Positions 1 to 8,528 are shown, counted from the stretch's first letter. The stretch: 24,707 nt of DNA from Burkholderiales bacterium (GCA_011391855.1 JAABPT010000035.1:1-24707); one strand, 5' to 3'. Notes: generated from the letters alone by a model not told the origin. Numbers and translations: made by a program.

Positions 1-1
1 G

Positions 2-85
2 AACGTGGAGATCAGCAATACGCAGAAGGTGCTCGACGGCGACCTGGACGCGCTCATCGAGGCCAGCCTGAAGCAGGGCCTTTGA
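2..85 (+). CDS. C-terminal end of an unidentified protein (partial)
   Basis: An open frame enters from the left edge and encodes 27 residues ending in LIEASLKQGL before a TGA. The acidic/hydrophobic helical tail (KVLDGDLDALIEASL) reads like a genuine protein C-terminus and the third codon positions are G/C rich as in neighbouring genes. Too little is present to name a family. It ends 80 bp before pepN, on the same strand. Confidence 0.5.
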   Translation, partial: NVEISNTQKVLDGDLDALIEASLKQGL

Positions 86-165
86 AGCCCTGGCGGCGCC
101 CCGCTGCGTCATGACCCGCCTGAACAAGCCAGAACGCGCCGGAACCGGCCAGGAGACCCCACCCC

Positions 166-2823
166 ATGCGTGAAGCCACCACCATCGTCGTGCACCGCGA
201 GGACTATGCCGCGCCGGCGTATTTCATCCGCGCCGCCGAACTGAGCTTCGACCTCGACCCGGCCAAGACCATCGTCGCCAGCAAGCTTTCGATCGAGCGC
301 AACCCCGCACTGCCGCGCCAGCCGCTGCGCCTGCACGGCGAGGCACTCACGCTGCTGCGCGTGCAGGCCGACGGCGCCAGCGTTTCGTTCCGCCACGAAG
401 GCGGCGAGCTCGTCATCGACAACCCGCCCGAGGCCGACCGCTTCACGCTGGAGATCCGCAACACCTGCGCGCCCGACAAGAACACCGCGCTGCAAGGCCT
501 GTACACCAGCGGCGGCGGCTTCTTCACGCAGTGCGAGGCCGAGGGCTTCCGCCGCATCACCTACTTCCTGGACCGGCCCGACGTGATGGCCGTCTACACC
601 GTGCTGCTGCGCGCCGACAAGGCACGCTACCCGGTGCTGCTGAGCAATGGCAACCTGGTCGAGCAGGGCGAACTCGAAGGCGGCCGCCACTTCGCGAAGT
701 GGCACGACCCGTTCCCGAAACCCAGCTATCTGTTCGCGCTGGTGGCCGGCCAGCTGGTGGCGCGCGAGCAGCGCATTCGCACACGCGGCGGCCGCGAACA
801 CCTGCTGCAGGTCTACGTGCGCCCCGGCGACCTGGAAAAGACCGAGCACGCCATGAACTCTCTGGTGGCTTCGGTGGTCTGGGACGAAGCGCGCTTCGGC
901 CTGGCGCTGGACCTGGACCGCTACATGATCGTGGCGGTGGAGGACTACAACTCCGGCGCCATGGAAAACAAGGGCCTGAATATCTTCAATACGCAGGCCG
1001 TGCTGGCCAGCCCGGCCATATCCACCGACGCCGATTTCGCGCGCATCGAAAGCATCATCGCCCACGAGTATTTCCACAACTGGACGGGCAACCGCATCAC
1101 CTGCCGCGACTGGTTCCAGCTCTCGCTGAAGGAGGGCCTCACGGTCTTCCGCGACCAGGAATTCAGCATGGACATGGCGGGCTCGCCATCGGCGCGCGCC
1201 GTCAAGCGCATCGAGGACGTGCGCAAGCTGCGCGCCGCGCAGTTCCCCGAAGACGCCGGCCCCATGGCGCACCCGGTGCGGCCCGACAGCTACCTGGAGA
1301 TCAACAACTTCTACACCACCACGGTGTACGAAAAGGGCGCCGAGGTCGTGCGCATGATGCACACCCTGGTGGGCCGCGACGGCTTCACGCGCGGCATGGC
1401 GCTCTATTTCCAGCGCCACGACGGCCAGGCCGTCACCTGCGACGACTTCGCGCAGGCCATCGCCGACGCCAACCCGGGCAGCGAACTGGCCACGCGGCTC
1501 GAAGCCTTCAAGCGCTGGTATTCCCAGGCCGGCACGCCGCGCCTGAGCGCACGCGGGCAGTTCGACGCCGAGGCGCGTCGCTACACGCTCACGCTGGCCC
1601 AGCACAGCGAACCCTCGCCGGGCCGGCCGACCAAGCTGCCCTTCGTGGTGCCGGTGGCGGTGGGCCTGGTGGCGGCAGACGGCCGCGCGCTGGCCGACGA
1701 CCGCCTGCTGGTGCTGGACAGCGCCGAGCAGAGCTGGGTCTTCGAAGGTATCGACGCCCCGCCCGTGCCTTCGCTGCTGCGCGGCTTCTCGGCGCCTGTG
1801 CGGCTGGACGACGGCCTGGGCGACGCCGAGCGCCTGGTACTGCTGGCACACGACAGCGACCCCTTCAACCGCTGGGAAGCCGGCCAGCGGCTGATGCTCG
1901 GCCGCCTGCTGGCGGCGGTGGAAAGCGGTGCCGCTCCGGTGCTCGACGACGCCCTGGCCGAGGCGCTGCGCCGCGTGCTGCGCGACCCGGCGCTGGACCC
2001 GGCGTTCAAGGAACTGGCGCTGCTGGCGCCCAGCGAGCTGTACATCGCCGAACAGTTGACGGCGGTCGACCCGCAGCGCATCCACACGGTGCGCGAGCAG
2101 TGGCGCACGCTGCTGGCCGAACGCCTGCAGCACGACTGGGCGTGGGCCTGGGAAACGCACCAGGTGAACGAAGGCTACAGCCCGCGCCCGGCGCAGGCCG
2201 GCCGCCGTGCGCTGGCCAATCTGGCGCTGGCCATGCTGTGCCTGCACGCGGTGCGCCAGGGCGAAGCGGTGTGGCCCGGCAAGGCCTACCAGCGCTTCAA
2301 GGACGCCGCCCACATGACCGACCGGCTGGCGGCGTTGACGGCGCTGACGGACGCACATTCGCCGCTGGCCGAAGCGGCGCTGGAACGCTTCCACGCGCTG
2401 GCCCATGGCGACGCGCTGGTGCTGGACAAATGGTTCATGCTGCAGGCGCGGGCGCCGGAACCGCTGGGTGCGGAAGCGGGCCGCGCTTTCGCGCGCGCCA
2501 AGGCGCTGCTCAAGCACCGCGACTACACAGTGAAGAACCCCAACCGCGTGCGCAGCCTGCTGTTCACGCTGTGCGCCAACAACCCCGCCGCCTTCCATCG
2601 GGCCGACGCCGCCGGCTACGTGCTCTGGGCCGACCGGCTGATGGAATTGGACGCCCTCAACCCGCAGGTGGCCGGCCGCCTGGCGCGCACCATGGACCGC
2701 TGGGCCATGCTGGCCGAACCCTACCGCAGCGCGGCGCGCGAGGCCATCGCGCGCGTGGCCGCCAAGCCCGACCTCAGCAACGACGTGCGCGAGATCGTCA
2801 CCCGCGCGCTGGAGCAAGCATGA
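166..2823 (+). CDS. pepN: Aminopeptidase N (M1 family zinc metallopeptidase)
   Basis: Cytosolic broad-specificity aminopeptidase that removes N-terminal residues from peptides in the last steps of protein turnover. The 885-residue product has the full M1 layout: the exopeptidase motif GAMEN at 264-268, the zinc site HEYFH at 300-304 with the third ligand Glu323 eighteen residues on, and Tyr388 in the position of the transition-state-stabilising tyrosine of E. coli PepN. Length fits the E. coli-type PepN subgroup (about 870-890 aa). The ATG is preceded by an AGGAGA ribosome site with a spacing of about 10 nt. The stop codon overlaps the fbp start (ATGA at 2820), so the two genes are probably cotranscribed and translationally coupled. 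No catalytic residue is missing. Confidence 0.97.
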   Translation: MREATTIVVHREDYAAPAYFIRAAELSFDLDPAKTIVASKLSIERNPALPRQPLRLHGEALTLLRVQADGASVSFRHEGGELVIDNPPEADRFTLEIRNTCAPDKNTALQGLYTSGGGFFTQCEAEGFRRITYFLDRPDVMAVYTVLLRADKARYPVLLSNGNLVEQGELEGGRHFAKWHDPFPKPSYLFALVAGQLVAREQRIRTRGGREHLLQVYVRPGDLEKTEHAMNSLVASVVWDEARFGLALDLDRYMIVAVEDYNSGAMENKGLNIFNTQAVLASPAISTDADFARIESIIAHEYFHNWTGNRITCRDWFQLSLKEGLTVFRDQEFSMDMAGSPSARAVKRIEDVRKLRAAQFPEDAGPMAHPVRPDSYLEINNFYTTTVYEKGAEVVRMMHTLVGRDGFTRGMALYFQRHDGQAVTCDDFAQAIADANPGSELATRLEAFKRWYSQAGTPRLSARGQFDAEARRYTLTLAQHSEPSPGRPTKLPFVVPVAVGLVAADGRALADDRLLVLDSAEQSWVFEGIDAPPVPSLLRGFSAPVRLDDGLGDAERLVLLAHDSDPFNRWEAGQRLMLGRLLAAVESGAAPVLDDALAEALRRVLRDPALDPAFKELALLAPSELYIAEQLTAVDPQRIHTVREQWRTLLAERLQHDWAWAWETHQVNEGYSPRPAQAGRRALANLALAMLCLHAVRQGEAVWPGKAYQRFKDAAHMTDRLAALTALTDAHSPLAEAALERFHALAHGDALVLDKWFMLQARAPEPLGAEAGRAFARAKALLKHRDYTVKNPNRVRSLLFTLCANNPAAFHRADAAGYVLWADRLMELDALNPQVAGRLARTMDRWAMLAEPYRSAAREAIARVAAKPDLSNDVREIVTRALEQA

Positions 2824-3836
2824 CCTACCGCAAGCGCATCAGCCTCACGCAGTACCTCGTCGAACAGCAGCGCGAACATGGCCGCATCCCCGCCGAGTTG
2901 CGCCTGCTCATCGAGGTGGTGGCGCGCGCCTGCAAGCGCATCGCCATCGCCGTGAACAAGGGCGCCCTGGGCGACGTGCTGGGCACCGCCGAAAGCGAAA
3001 ACATCCAGGGCGAGGTGCAGAAGAAGCTCGACATCATCAGCAACGAGGTGCTGATCGAGGCCAACGAATGGGGTGGCCACCTGGCGGCCATGGCCAGCGA
3101 GGAGATGGACACCATCCACGTGGTGCCCAACCGCTACCCGCAGGGCGAATACCTGCTCGTCTACGACCCGCTGGACGGCAGCAGCAACATCGACGTGAAT
3201 GTCTCCATCGGCACCATCTTCAGCGTGCTGCGCAAGGTGGGCCATTCGCGCGGCGTGAGCGAAGAAGACTTCCTGCAGCCTGGCAAGCACCAGGCGGCCG
3301 CTGGCTACTGCGTCTACGGCCCGCAGACGACGCTGGTGCTGACGCTGGGCAACGGCGTGGCCATATTCACGCTGGACCGCGAGACCGGCTCCTGGGTGCT
3401 CACGCAGGTGGGCGTGCAGATGCCCGAGGACACGCGCGAATTCGCCATCAACATGTCCAACATGCGGCACTGGGCACCGCCCATCACGCGCTACATCGAC
3501 GAATGCCTGGCCGGCAAGGGTGGGCCGCGCAGCAAGGACTTCAATATGCGCTGGGTGGCCAGCATGGTGGCCGACGTGCACCGCATCCTCACCCGCGGCG
3601 GCGTCTTCCTCTACCCTTGGGACCAGCGCGAACCCGCCAAGCCGGGCAAGTTGCGCCTGCTCTATGAAGCCAACCCCATGGCCTTCATCGTGGAACAGGC
3701 CGGCGGACTGGCCACCAACGGCCACGAGCGCATCCTGGACATCGTGCCGACCAGCCTGCACGAGCGCGTGAGCGTGGTGCTGGGGTCGCGCAACGAGGTG
3801 CAGCGCGTCACCGACTACCACGCCGAAGCGGCTTGA
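2820..3836 (+). CDS. fbp: Fructose-1,6-bisphosphatase class I
   Basis: Hydrolyses fructose 1,6-bisphosphate to fructose 6-phosphate in gluconeogenesis (and, in autotrophs, the Calvin cycle). The 338-aa product carries the metal/phosphate motif DPLDGSSN at 117-123 preceded by Asp116-type acidic ligands, a second acidic pair around Glu94-Glu95, and the C-terminal active-site signature RLLYEANPMAF. Length is typical for class I enzymes. The start ATG overlaps the pepN stop by four bases, which fixes the start and implies coupling. A single copy alongside pepN, with no Calvin-cycle genes in view, suggests a gluconeogenic role; that matches a locus that makes triose phosphate further right, but this link is inference. 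Confidence 0.96.
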   Translation: MTYRKRISLTQYLVEQQREHGRIPAELRLLIEVVARACKRIAIAVNKGALGDVLGTAESENIQGEVQKKLDIISNEVLIEANEWGGHLAAMASEEMDTIHVVPNRYPQGEYLLVYDPLDGSSNIDVNVSIGTIFSVLRKVGHSRGVSEEDFLQPGKHQAAAGYCVYGPQTTLVLTLGNGVAIFTLDRETGSWVLTQVGVQMPEDTREFAINMSNMRHWAPPITRYIDECLAGKGGPRSKDFNMRWVASMVADVHRILTRGGVFLYPWDQREPAKPGKLRLLYEANPMAFIVEQAGGLATNGHERILDIVPTSLHERVSVVLGSRNEVQRVTDYHAEAA

Positions 3837-4038
3837 GTGGTGGGGCGCCGGCAGCGGCACGCCACGGACCGCACGGTGGTAGACTCCGCGAGTTGAATTC
3901 CCGACTCACTTCGCTTCAAGCCACGCGCCCGAAGCCCGGTTCACGGCAGCGGAACCCTGAGTCACTTCCCGTTCCTGCGCGGTCCACACCCTCCAGGGTG
4001 GCACTGTCGGCCCGCACTGCCCTCTCCGCTGTCCGCTG

Positions 4039-4059
4039 GGCCACGCCGATCGCGTGGCC
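4039..4059 (+). promoter_or_regulatory. Strong hairpin in the leader upstream of infA
   Basis: A perfect 8-bp inverted repeat (GGCCACGC / GCGTGGCC) with a 5-base loop CGATC lies 45 bases before the infA start. No T-run follows, so it is not an ordinary Rho-independent terminator. It sits in a 268-bp gap (3837-4104) that holds no convincing gene. A second small inverted repeat (CACCCT/AGGGTG) is near 3987-4000. A structured 5' leader for a translation factor is a reasonable reading, but function is inferred. Confidence 0.4.
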
Positions 4060-4104
4060 GGTGGCCGTGGCGGGCCTCGCCTTCAATCCACCAAGAAAGA
4101 CCCC

Positions 4105-4359
4105 ATGGCCAAGGAAGACCTGATCGAAATGAGCGGCGTCGTCGCCGAGGTGCTGCCGGACTCGCGTTTCCGCGTCACGCTGGAAAACGGCCACTCGCTC
4201 ATCGCCTACACCGCCGGGCGCATGCGCAAGCACCACATCCGCATCCTGGCCGGCGACCGCGTTTCGCTGGAACTCTCGCCTTACGACCTGAGCAAGGGGC
4301 GCATCAATTTCCGCCACCTCGAAGGCCGCGGCCCCGCCCCCGCGGCGCGGCGCCGCTGA
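4105..4359 (+). CDS. infA: Translation initiation factor IF-1 (second, stand-alone type)
   Basis: Small OB-fold (S1-type) protein of 84 residues that binds the A site of the 30S subunit during initiation. The family core is clear: MAKEDLIEMSGVV at the N-terminus, LPDSRFRVTLENGH, the RMRKHHIRILAGDRV segment, and SPYDLSKGRINFR. A Pro/Ala/Arg-rich tail (from about residue 74) extends past the usual 72-residue IF-1. This tailed form outside the ribosomal-protein operon is common in Burkholderiales, which usually also keep a canonical infA elsewhere. The next gene begins 10 bp downstream, so the two may share a transcript. The long structured upstream gap suggests post-transcriptional control. Confidence 0.93.
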   Translation: MAKEDLIEMSGVVAEVLPDSRFRVTLENGHSLIAYTAGRMRKHHIRILAGDRVSLELSPYDLSKGRINFRHLEGRGPAPAARRR

Positions 4360-4369
4360 CCAGCGCCCC

Positions 4370-5242
4370 GTGGTACGGCTGCGTTTTTCGGTCGAGCTCA
4401 ACTACCAGGTGCTGGCGCCGGGGGCCGATTTCATCTTCAACGTGCAGGCGGCGCAAACGTGCCACCAGTTCGTGATCAACGAGCGGCTGCAGATCAGCCA
4501 GCCCGTGGTGACGCGTTCGCACACCGACGCCGTGGCCCACACCCGCACGCTGCGCCTGAGCGCCCTGCCGGGCCCGCTGCGCGTGCGTTCCGAGGCCACG
4601 GTGGACATCGCCCACTACCACGCGCCGCCGCAGGACCTGGGCGAGGTGCGCATCCCCGACCTGCCGCCGCACGTGCTGCCCTACCTGTACCCCAGCCGCT
4701 ATTGCGAGTCGGACAAGCTGCACTTGTTCGCCGTGCAGCAGTTCGGCTCGCTGTGGAACGGCTATGGCCGCGTGATGGCCATCCGAGACTGGGTGACGAG
4801 CGAGGTGGCCTTCCGCTCCAACACGTCCAACAGCCTGACCACCGCCTGCGACACCCTGAATAACAAACAAGGTGTGTGCCGTGACTTCGCGCATCTGATG
4901 ATCGCGCTGTGCCGTGCCGTCAACATTCCGGCGCGCTTTGCCACCGGGTTCGACTACGGTGCCGACCCGGCGCTCGGCCCGCCCGACTTCCATGCCTACG
5001 TCGAGGCCTGGCTGGCCGGCCGCTGGTTCCTGTTCGACCCCTCGGGCACGGCCATCCCGATGGGCTTCGTGCGCCTGGCCACCAGCCGCGACGCGGCCGA
5101 CGCTGCCTTTGCCACCATCTTCGGCGGCGTGCAGTCTGAAGCGCCGCTCGTGCACATCGAAGCCGTGCCCAACGACCAGGGCGTGCTGGTGCTGCCCGAA
5201 CACTGCAGCGACGCGCTTTCCACCGACGACGGTGCAGCCTAG
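4370..5242 (+). CDS. Transglutaminase-like cysteine protease family protein
   Basis: A 290-residue protein with an N-terminal beta-rich region typical of bacterial transglutaminase-like proteins (about 1-110) followed by a papain-like transglutaminase core. The catalytic triad is visible: Cys170 in QGVCRDFAH, His208 in DFHAYVEAW and Asp223 in FDPSG. There is no signal peptide, so it is probably cytoplasmic. The start is a GTG 10 bp after infA; no strong ribosome site is seen, so translation may depend on infA. Members of this family are often found with circularly permuted ATP-grasp and alpha-E genes; those are absent here. Whether it acts as a peptidase, amidase or crosslinker cannot be told from sequence. 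Confidence 0.9.
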   Translation: MVRLRFSVELNYQVLAPGADFIFNVQAAQTCHQFVINERLQISQPVVTRSHTDAVAHTRTLRLSALPGPLRVRSEATVDIAHYHAPPQDLGEVRIPDLPPHVLPYLYPSRYCESDKLHLFAVQQFGSLWNGYGRVMAIRDWVTSEVAFRSNTSNSLTTACDTLNNKQGVCRDFAHLMIALCRAVNIPARFATGFDYGADPALGPPDFHAYVEAWLAGRWFLFDPSGTAIPMGFVRLATSRDAADAAFATIFGGVQSEAPLVHIEAVPNDQGVLVLPEHCSDALSTDDGAA

Positions 5243-5294
5243 GCTGCCAGCCGTCAGCCACTGCCCCACTGACATTACGGACCACGAGCACACG

Positions 5295-5516
5295 ATGGGC
5301 ACCACCAAGATCTTCAGGCACCGCGACTACGAACTGCAGTGCAGCGCCAAGGCCGCCGACAACGGCAAGTTCGCTCCTTCCCTGGTGGTGTGCAAGCAGG
5401 TGTGGCCGACGCGGCCGCGCGAGATCTCCGTGCCGCGGGGTGACCATGCCACCGAGGACATGGCCATCGACGCCGCCTACGCGCAGGGCGTGGAGTGGAT
5501 CACCAACTACGGCTAG
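5295..5516 (+). CDS. Small conserved-looking hypothetical protein (73 aa)
   Basis: A 73-residue open frame from an ATG with composition like a real gene, beginning MGTTKIFRHRDYELQC and ending GVEWITNYG. It has no membrane segment or signal peptide. The central stretch contains a single Trp-Pro turn and two Cys residues (16 and 33). I have a weak impression of similar short proteins in betaproteobacteria but cannot name a domain. It lies 52 bp after the transglutaminase-like gene on the same strand; the ribosome site is poor. Confidence 0.6.
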   Translation: MGTTKIFRHRDYELQCSAKAADNGKFAPSLVVCKQVWPTRPREISVPRGDHATEDMAIDAAYAQGVEWITNYG

Positions 5517-5541
5517 AGCCTGCCGGCCGGGGGCGGACCGC

Positions 5542-5757
5542 TCAGTCCCGCGAACGGTTCGTCACCGTGATCTGGTGGTTCAAGGTCCAGCAGTCGTACA
5601 GGCAGCCCAGGCCCAGCAGGCCCAGGGTGAAGAACCTGATCGTTCCCGTCACGGACTTGCCGTAGTAGAAGCGATGCGAACCCGTGAATCCGAAGATCCA
5701 GAGTGCGTAGCCGAGGGCCTTCGAATGCGTGTCGCCGCGCTGCGTCAGGTTTGCCAT
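5542..5757 (-). CDS. TM2-domain membrane protein
   Basis: A 71-residue protein read on the minus strand, ending TVTNRSRD. It has the TM2 signature: a first membrane helix (ALGYALWIFGF), the loop G-x-HRFYYGK, and a second helix rich in Gly/Leu (FFTLGLLGLGCLYDCW). TM2 proteins are small inner-membrane proteins of mostly unknown role. The start at 5757 gives the usual N-terminus (a few polar residues before the first helix); an in-frame ATG at 5790 would add 11 residues. Ribosome sites for both are weak. It is convergent with the 73-aa hypothetical gene and is the only minus-strand gene in the first 10 kb. Confidence 0.78.
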   Translation of the reverse strand: MANLTQRGDTHSKALGYALWIFGFTGSHRFYYGKSVTGTIRFFTLGLLGLGCLYDCWTLNHQITVTNRSRD

Positions 5758-5788
5758 CCTGGTGGTCGCTCGGTTCGAAATCCAGGTC

Positions 5789-5913
5789 ATGAGTCTGCCC
5801 GATACCGGCGCGCTGGCCGAGGCCAGCCGGCCCTGGGGGAACAGATGCGCAGCGACCTGGCGCGGCGCCGGCACAACGCGCTGGTGCTGTTCAACCCGGC
5901 ACCGGTGACCTGA
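5789..5913 (+). pseudogene. Possible small frameshifted ORF or gene remnant
   Basis: An ATG at 5789 opens a frame (MSLPDTGALAEASRP) that drifts out near the GGCCCTGGGGG run at 5831-5839. The shifted frame then reads ALGEQMRSDLARRRHNALV and ends FNPAPVT with a TGA six bases before the esterase start. Both halves have gene-like codon use, so one base lost or gained in the G-run would join them into a peptide of roughly 40 residues. It may also be chance in GC-rich DNA and it overlaps the upstream side of the TM2 gene. Confidence 0.2.
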
Positions 5914-5918
5914 GCGCG

Positions 5919-7019
5919 ATGTCACTCGCGATCCTGCTGGCGATCGTTGCCTGCGTGGCCGTGCCCTGGGCCGTGGCGCGCTGGTCGCTGCGCGGCGCCG
6001 ACCTGTCGGCCTTCGACCAGCCGACCGGCGAGCGCTTCGGCGGCGGCGAAACCCCCGGCCCCGAGCTGCAGGCGGTCGTCGCTTCGCTGGGCGGTCTGCG
6101 CGCCGTGCTGCGCGGCGTGCCGCTGCGGCAGCGCAACGCCGTATTGCGCCGGCATCTGGACGAACTCTTCGCCGGCCGTGAGCTGAACGTGCGCATCACC
6201 CCGGTGGCCGGCGGCGCCGTGGCGGGCGAATGGTTGCTGGCCCCGGGCGGCGACCCGTCGCGACGCACGCTGTATATCCACGGCGGCGCCTTCGTCATGG
6301 GCAGCCCGAAGAGCCACCGCACGCTGACCGCGCGCTTTGCCGAACTGACCGGAGGCGCGGTGCTGGCCGTCGACTACCGGCTGATGCCCGAACACCCGCG
6401 CCGTGCCGGCATCGAGGACTGCCGCAGCGCCTACCGCTGGCTGCTGGACCAGGGCCCCGACGGCGCACGACCCGCAACAGCCGTCTTCGTGGCCGGCGAC
6501 TCGGCCGGCGGCAACCTGGCGCTTTCGCTCATCAACTGGGTGCGCGACCAGGGCCTGCGCGCGCCCGACGCGGTGGTGGCGATGTCGCCGCTGACCGACG
6601 CCACGTTGAGCAGCCCGAGCCTGCGCAGGAACCTGAGCACGGACCCCCTGCTGGGCCCGCTGTTCGGCAAGATGGCACGGGTGCCGCAGACGCTGCTGTT
6701 GTGGTTCGGCTGGTTGCAGAACCGCATCAGGCCGTGCGACCCGGTGACCTCGCCGCTGCGGGGCGACCTGTCGCGCCTGCCGCCGGTGCTGGTGCAGGCC
6801 AGCGAGACGGAAATGCTGTTCGACGACAGCCGCCGCTATGTCAACCGGGCGCAGGCGGCGGGTTCGCCGGTGCGCCTGCAGCGCTGGAACCACATGGTCC
6901 ATGTCTGGCAGATCTTCAACCCCGAACTGCCTGAAGCGCGTGCGGCGCTGGCCGAGATCGGCAAATTCCTGAACGCCGCTGCGCCGGTGGCGAGCGCGGA
7001 AGGCCCCCGCGCGGGGTAG
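5919..7019 (+). CDS. Alpha/beta hydrolase, hormone-sensitive-lipase-type esterase
   Basis: Carboxylesterase-type hydrolase of 366 residues. The oxyanion-hole motif HGG is at 121-123, the nucleophile motif GDSAGG has Ser195, the acid is probably Glu298 (or Glu296) in SETEMLFDD, and the general base is His328 in HMVHVW. An N-terminal hydrophobic stretch (residues 2-21) without a clear cleavage site suggests a membrane anchor. The subfamily is that of acetyl-esterase Aes and hormone-sensitive lipase, acting on short-chain esters. No strong ribosome site precedes the ATG. No neighbour suggests a substrate. Confidence 0.9.
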   Translation: MSLAILLAIVACVAVPWAVARWSLRGADLSAFDQPTGERFGGGETPGPELQAVVASLGGLRAVLRGVPLRQRNAVLRRHLDELFAGRELNVRITPVAGGAVAGEWLLAPGGDPSRRTLYIHGGAFVMGSPKSHRTLTARFAELTGGAVLAVDYRLMPEHPRRAGIEDCRSAYRWLLDQGPDGARPATAVFVAGDSAGGNLALSLINWVRDQGLRAPDAVVAMSPLTDATLSSPSLRRNLSTDPLLGPLFGKMARVPQTLLLWFGWLQNRIRPCDPVTSPLRGDLSRLPPVLVQASETEMLFDDSRRYVNRAQAAGSPVRLQRWNHMVHVWQIFNPELPEARAALAEIGKFLNAAAPVASAEGPRAG

Positions 7020-7214
7020 CACGCCCAGGGTTCGGCGCTCGACGCTTTCCGGTTCGCGCGACACGCACGAAGAGCACTCGGGCGTGAGCGACAGGCGCGG
7101 TGCCGGCGCCACATCCGGAGCGGGCACGCCGCACCCGACAGCGGCGCCGCCCACAATGCCCCCCGGGGCCGGCGCTGGCCGGTTCCCGGGCCGCACAACG
7201 ACAGGAGAAAACCC

Positions 7215-8507
7215 ATGCGTTCGATGTTCCACTGGCGTGAAGTGCGCCCCGCCGCCGGTGCCGTGGTGGCGCCCGACGAGCGGCTGCCCTGGCCGCAGAC
7301 CGCCGCCATGGGCGTGCAGCACGTCATTGCCATGTTCGGCGCCACCGTGCTGGCGCCCATCCTCATGGGCTTCGACCCCAACCTGGCCATCCTGATGAGC
7401 GGCATCGGCACGCTCATCTTCTTCGTCATGGTCGGCGGCCAGGTGCCCAGCTACCTGGGGTCCAGCTTCGCTTTCATTGGCGTGGTCATCGCCGCCACCG
7501 GCTATGCCGGCCAGGGCGCCAACGCCAACCTCGGTGTGGCACTGGGCGGCATCTTCGCCTGCGGCCTGGTCTACACGCTCATCGGCCTGGTCGTGATGGC
7601 CACCGGCACTGGCTGGATCGAACGCCTGATGCCGCCCGTGGTGACCGGCGCCGTGGTGGCCGTGATCGGGCTGAACCTGGCCGGCATCCCGATCAAGAAT
7701 ATGGCGCCCACGGCCTTCGACGCCTGGATGCAGGGCGTCACCTTCGTCTGCGTGGCCGGGGTGGCGGTATTCACGCGCGGCATGACGCAGCGGCTGCTCA
7801 TCCTGGTGGGGCTCATCGTGGCGGGCATCGTCTACGCCGTGCTGACCAATGGGCTGGGCCTGGGCCGGCCGATCGACGTTTCCGGCATCGCCAGCGCCGC
7901 CTGGTTCGGCGCGCCGCGCTTTGCCGCGCCGGTGTTCGAGATCAATGCCATGCTGCTGATCGCCCCGGTGGCCGTGATCCTGGTGGCCGAAAACCTGGGC
8001 CACATCAAGGCCGTGAGTGCCATGACGGGCCGCAACCTCGACCCGCTGATGGGCCGCGCCTTCGTGGGCGACGGCATTGCCACCATGGTCTCGGGCGCCA
8101 GCGGCGGCACCGGCGTAACCACCTATGCCGAGAATATCGGCGTCATGGCGGCGACGAAGATCTACTCCACGGCGGCCTTCGTCGTGGCGGCGCTGTTCGC
8201 CGTGCTGCTGGGCTTCAGCCCCAAGTTCGGCGCCCTCATCCAGGCCATCCCGCTGGCGGTGATGGGCGGCGTGTCGATCGTCGTCTTCGGCCTCATCGCG
8301 GTGGCCGGCGCCAAGATCTGGGTCGACAACGAGGTGGACTTCTCCGACAACCGCAACCTGGTGGTGGCCGCCATCACGCTGGTGCTGGGCACGGGCGACT
8401 ACACACTGCGGTTCGGCGCCTTCACTTTGGGCGGCATCGGCACCGCGACCTTCGGCGCCATCCTGCTGTGGGCGTTGCTGGGTCGGGGCGGTGCGGCGGA
8501 CCGATAA
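7215..8507 (+). CDS. rutG: Pyrimidine/xanthine permease, RutG-like (NCS2 family)
   Basis: Inner-membrane nucleobase:proton symporter of 430 residues. It aligns from memory almost end to end with E. coli RutG: DERLPW...QTAAMGVQHV, FGATVLAPILMG, ERLMPPVVTGAVV, VAENLGHIKAV, TTYAENIGVMA and LGFSPKFGALI. The two carboxylates that bind uracil in UraA fall at Glu259 (VAENLG) and Glu306 (TTYAENIG). A clear AGGAGA site lies about 8 nt before the ATG. The uracil-degrading rutABCDEF genes are not next to it. The preceding 195-bp gap probably holds its promoter (a CACAAT-like box lies near 7152), but I could not define one firmly. It could equally import uracil or thymine. Confidence 0.9.
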   Translation: MRSMFHWREVRPAAGAVVAPDERLPWPQTAAMGVQHVIAMFGATVLAPILMGFDPNLAILMSGIGTLIFFVMVGGQVPSYLGSSFAFIGVVIAATGYAGQGANANLGVALGGIFACGLVYTLIGLVVMATGTGWIERLMPPVVTGAVVAVIGLNLAGIPIKNMAPTAFDAWMQGVTFVCVAGVAVFTRGMTQRLLILVGLIVAGIVYAVLTNGLGLGRPIDVSGIASAAWFGAPRFAAPVFEINAMLLIAPVAVILVAENLGHIKAVSAMTGRNLDPLMGRAFVGDGIATMVSGASGGTGVTTYAENIGVMAATKIYSTAAFVVAALFAVLLGFSPKFGALIQAIPLAVMGGVSIVVFGLIAVAGAKIWVDNEVDFSDNRNLVVAAITLVLGTGDYTLRFGAFTLGGIGTATFGAILLWALLGRGGAADR

Positions 8508-8528
8508 CACAGGCAGGGATCGCGGCTG

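Noticed and set aside
109..2817. 902-aa minus-strand open frame opposite pepN
   Set aside because: It mirrors the pepN codons, is dominated by Arg/Gln/His/Ala and has no recognisable domain; pepN on the plus strand has all catalytic motifs.
531..2819. Plus-strand open frame in another frame of pepN that continues into fbp
   Set aside because: The part before 2820 is Arg/Pro/Gly-rich shadow sequence; only the fbp portion from 2820 is a real gene.
3833..4123. 96-aa open frame across the infA leader
   Set aside because: It overlaps the infA start out of frame, has no ribosome site, and its composition is that of non-coding GC-rich DNA.
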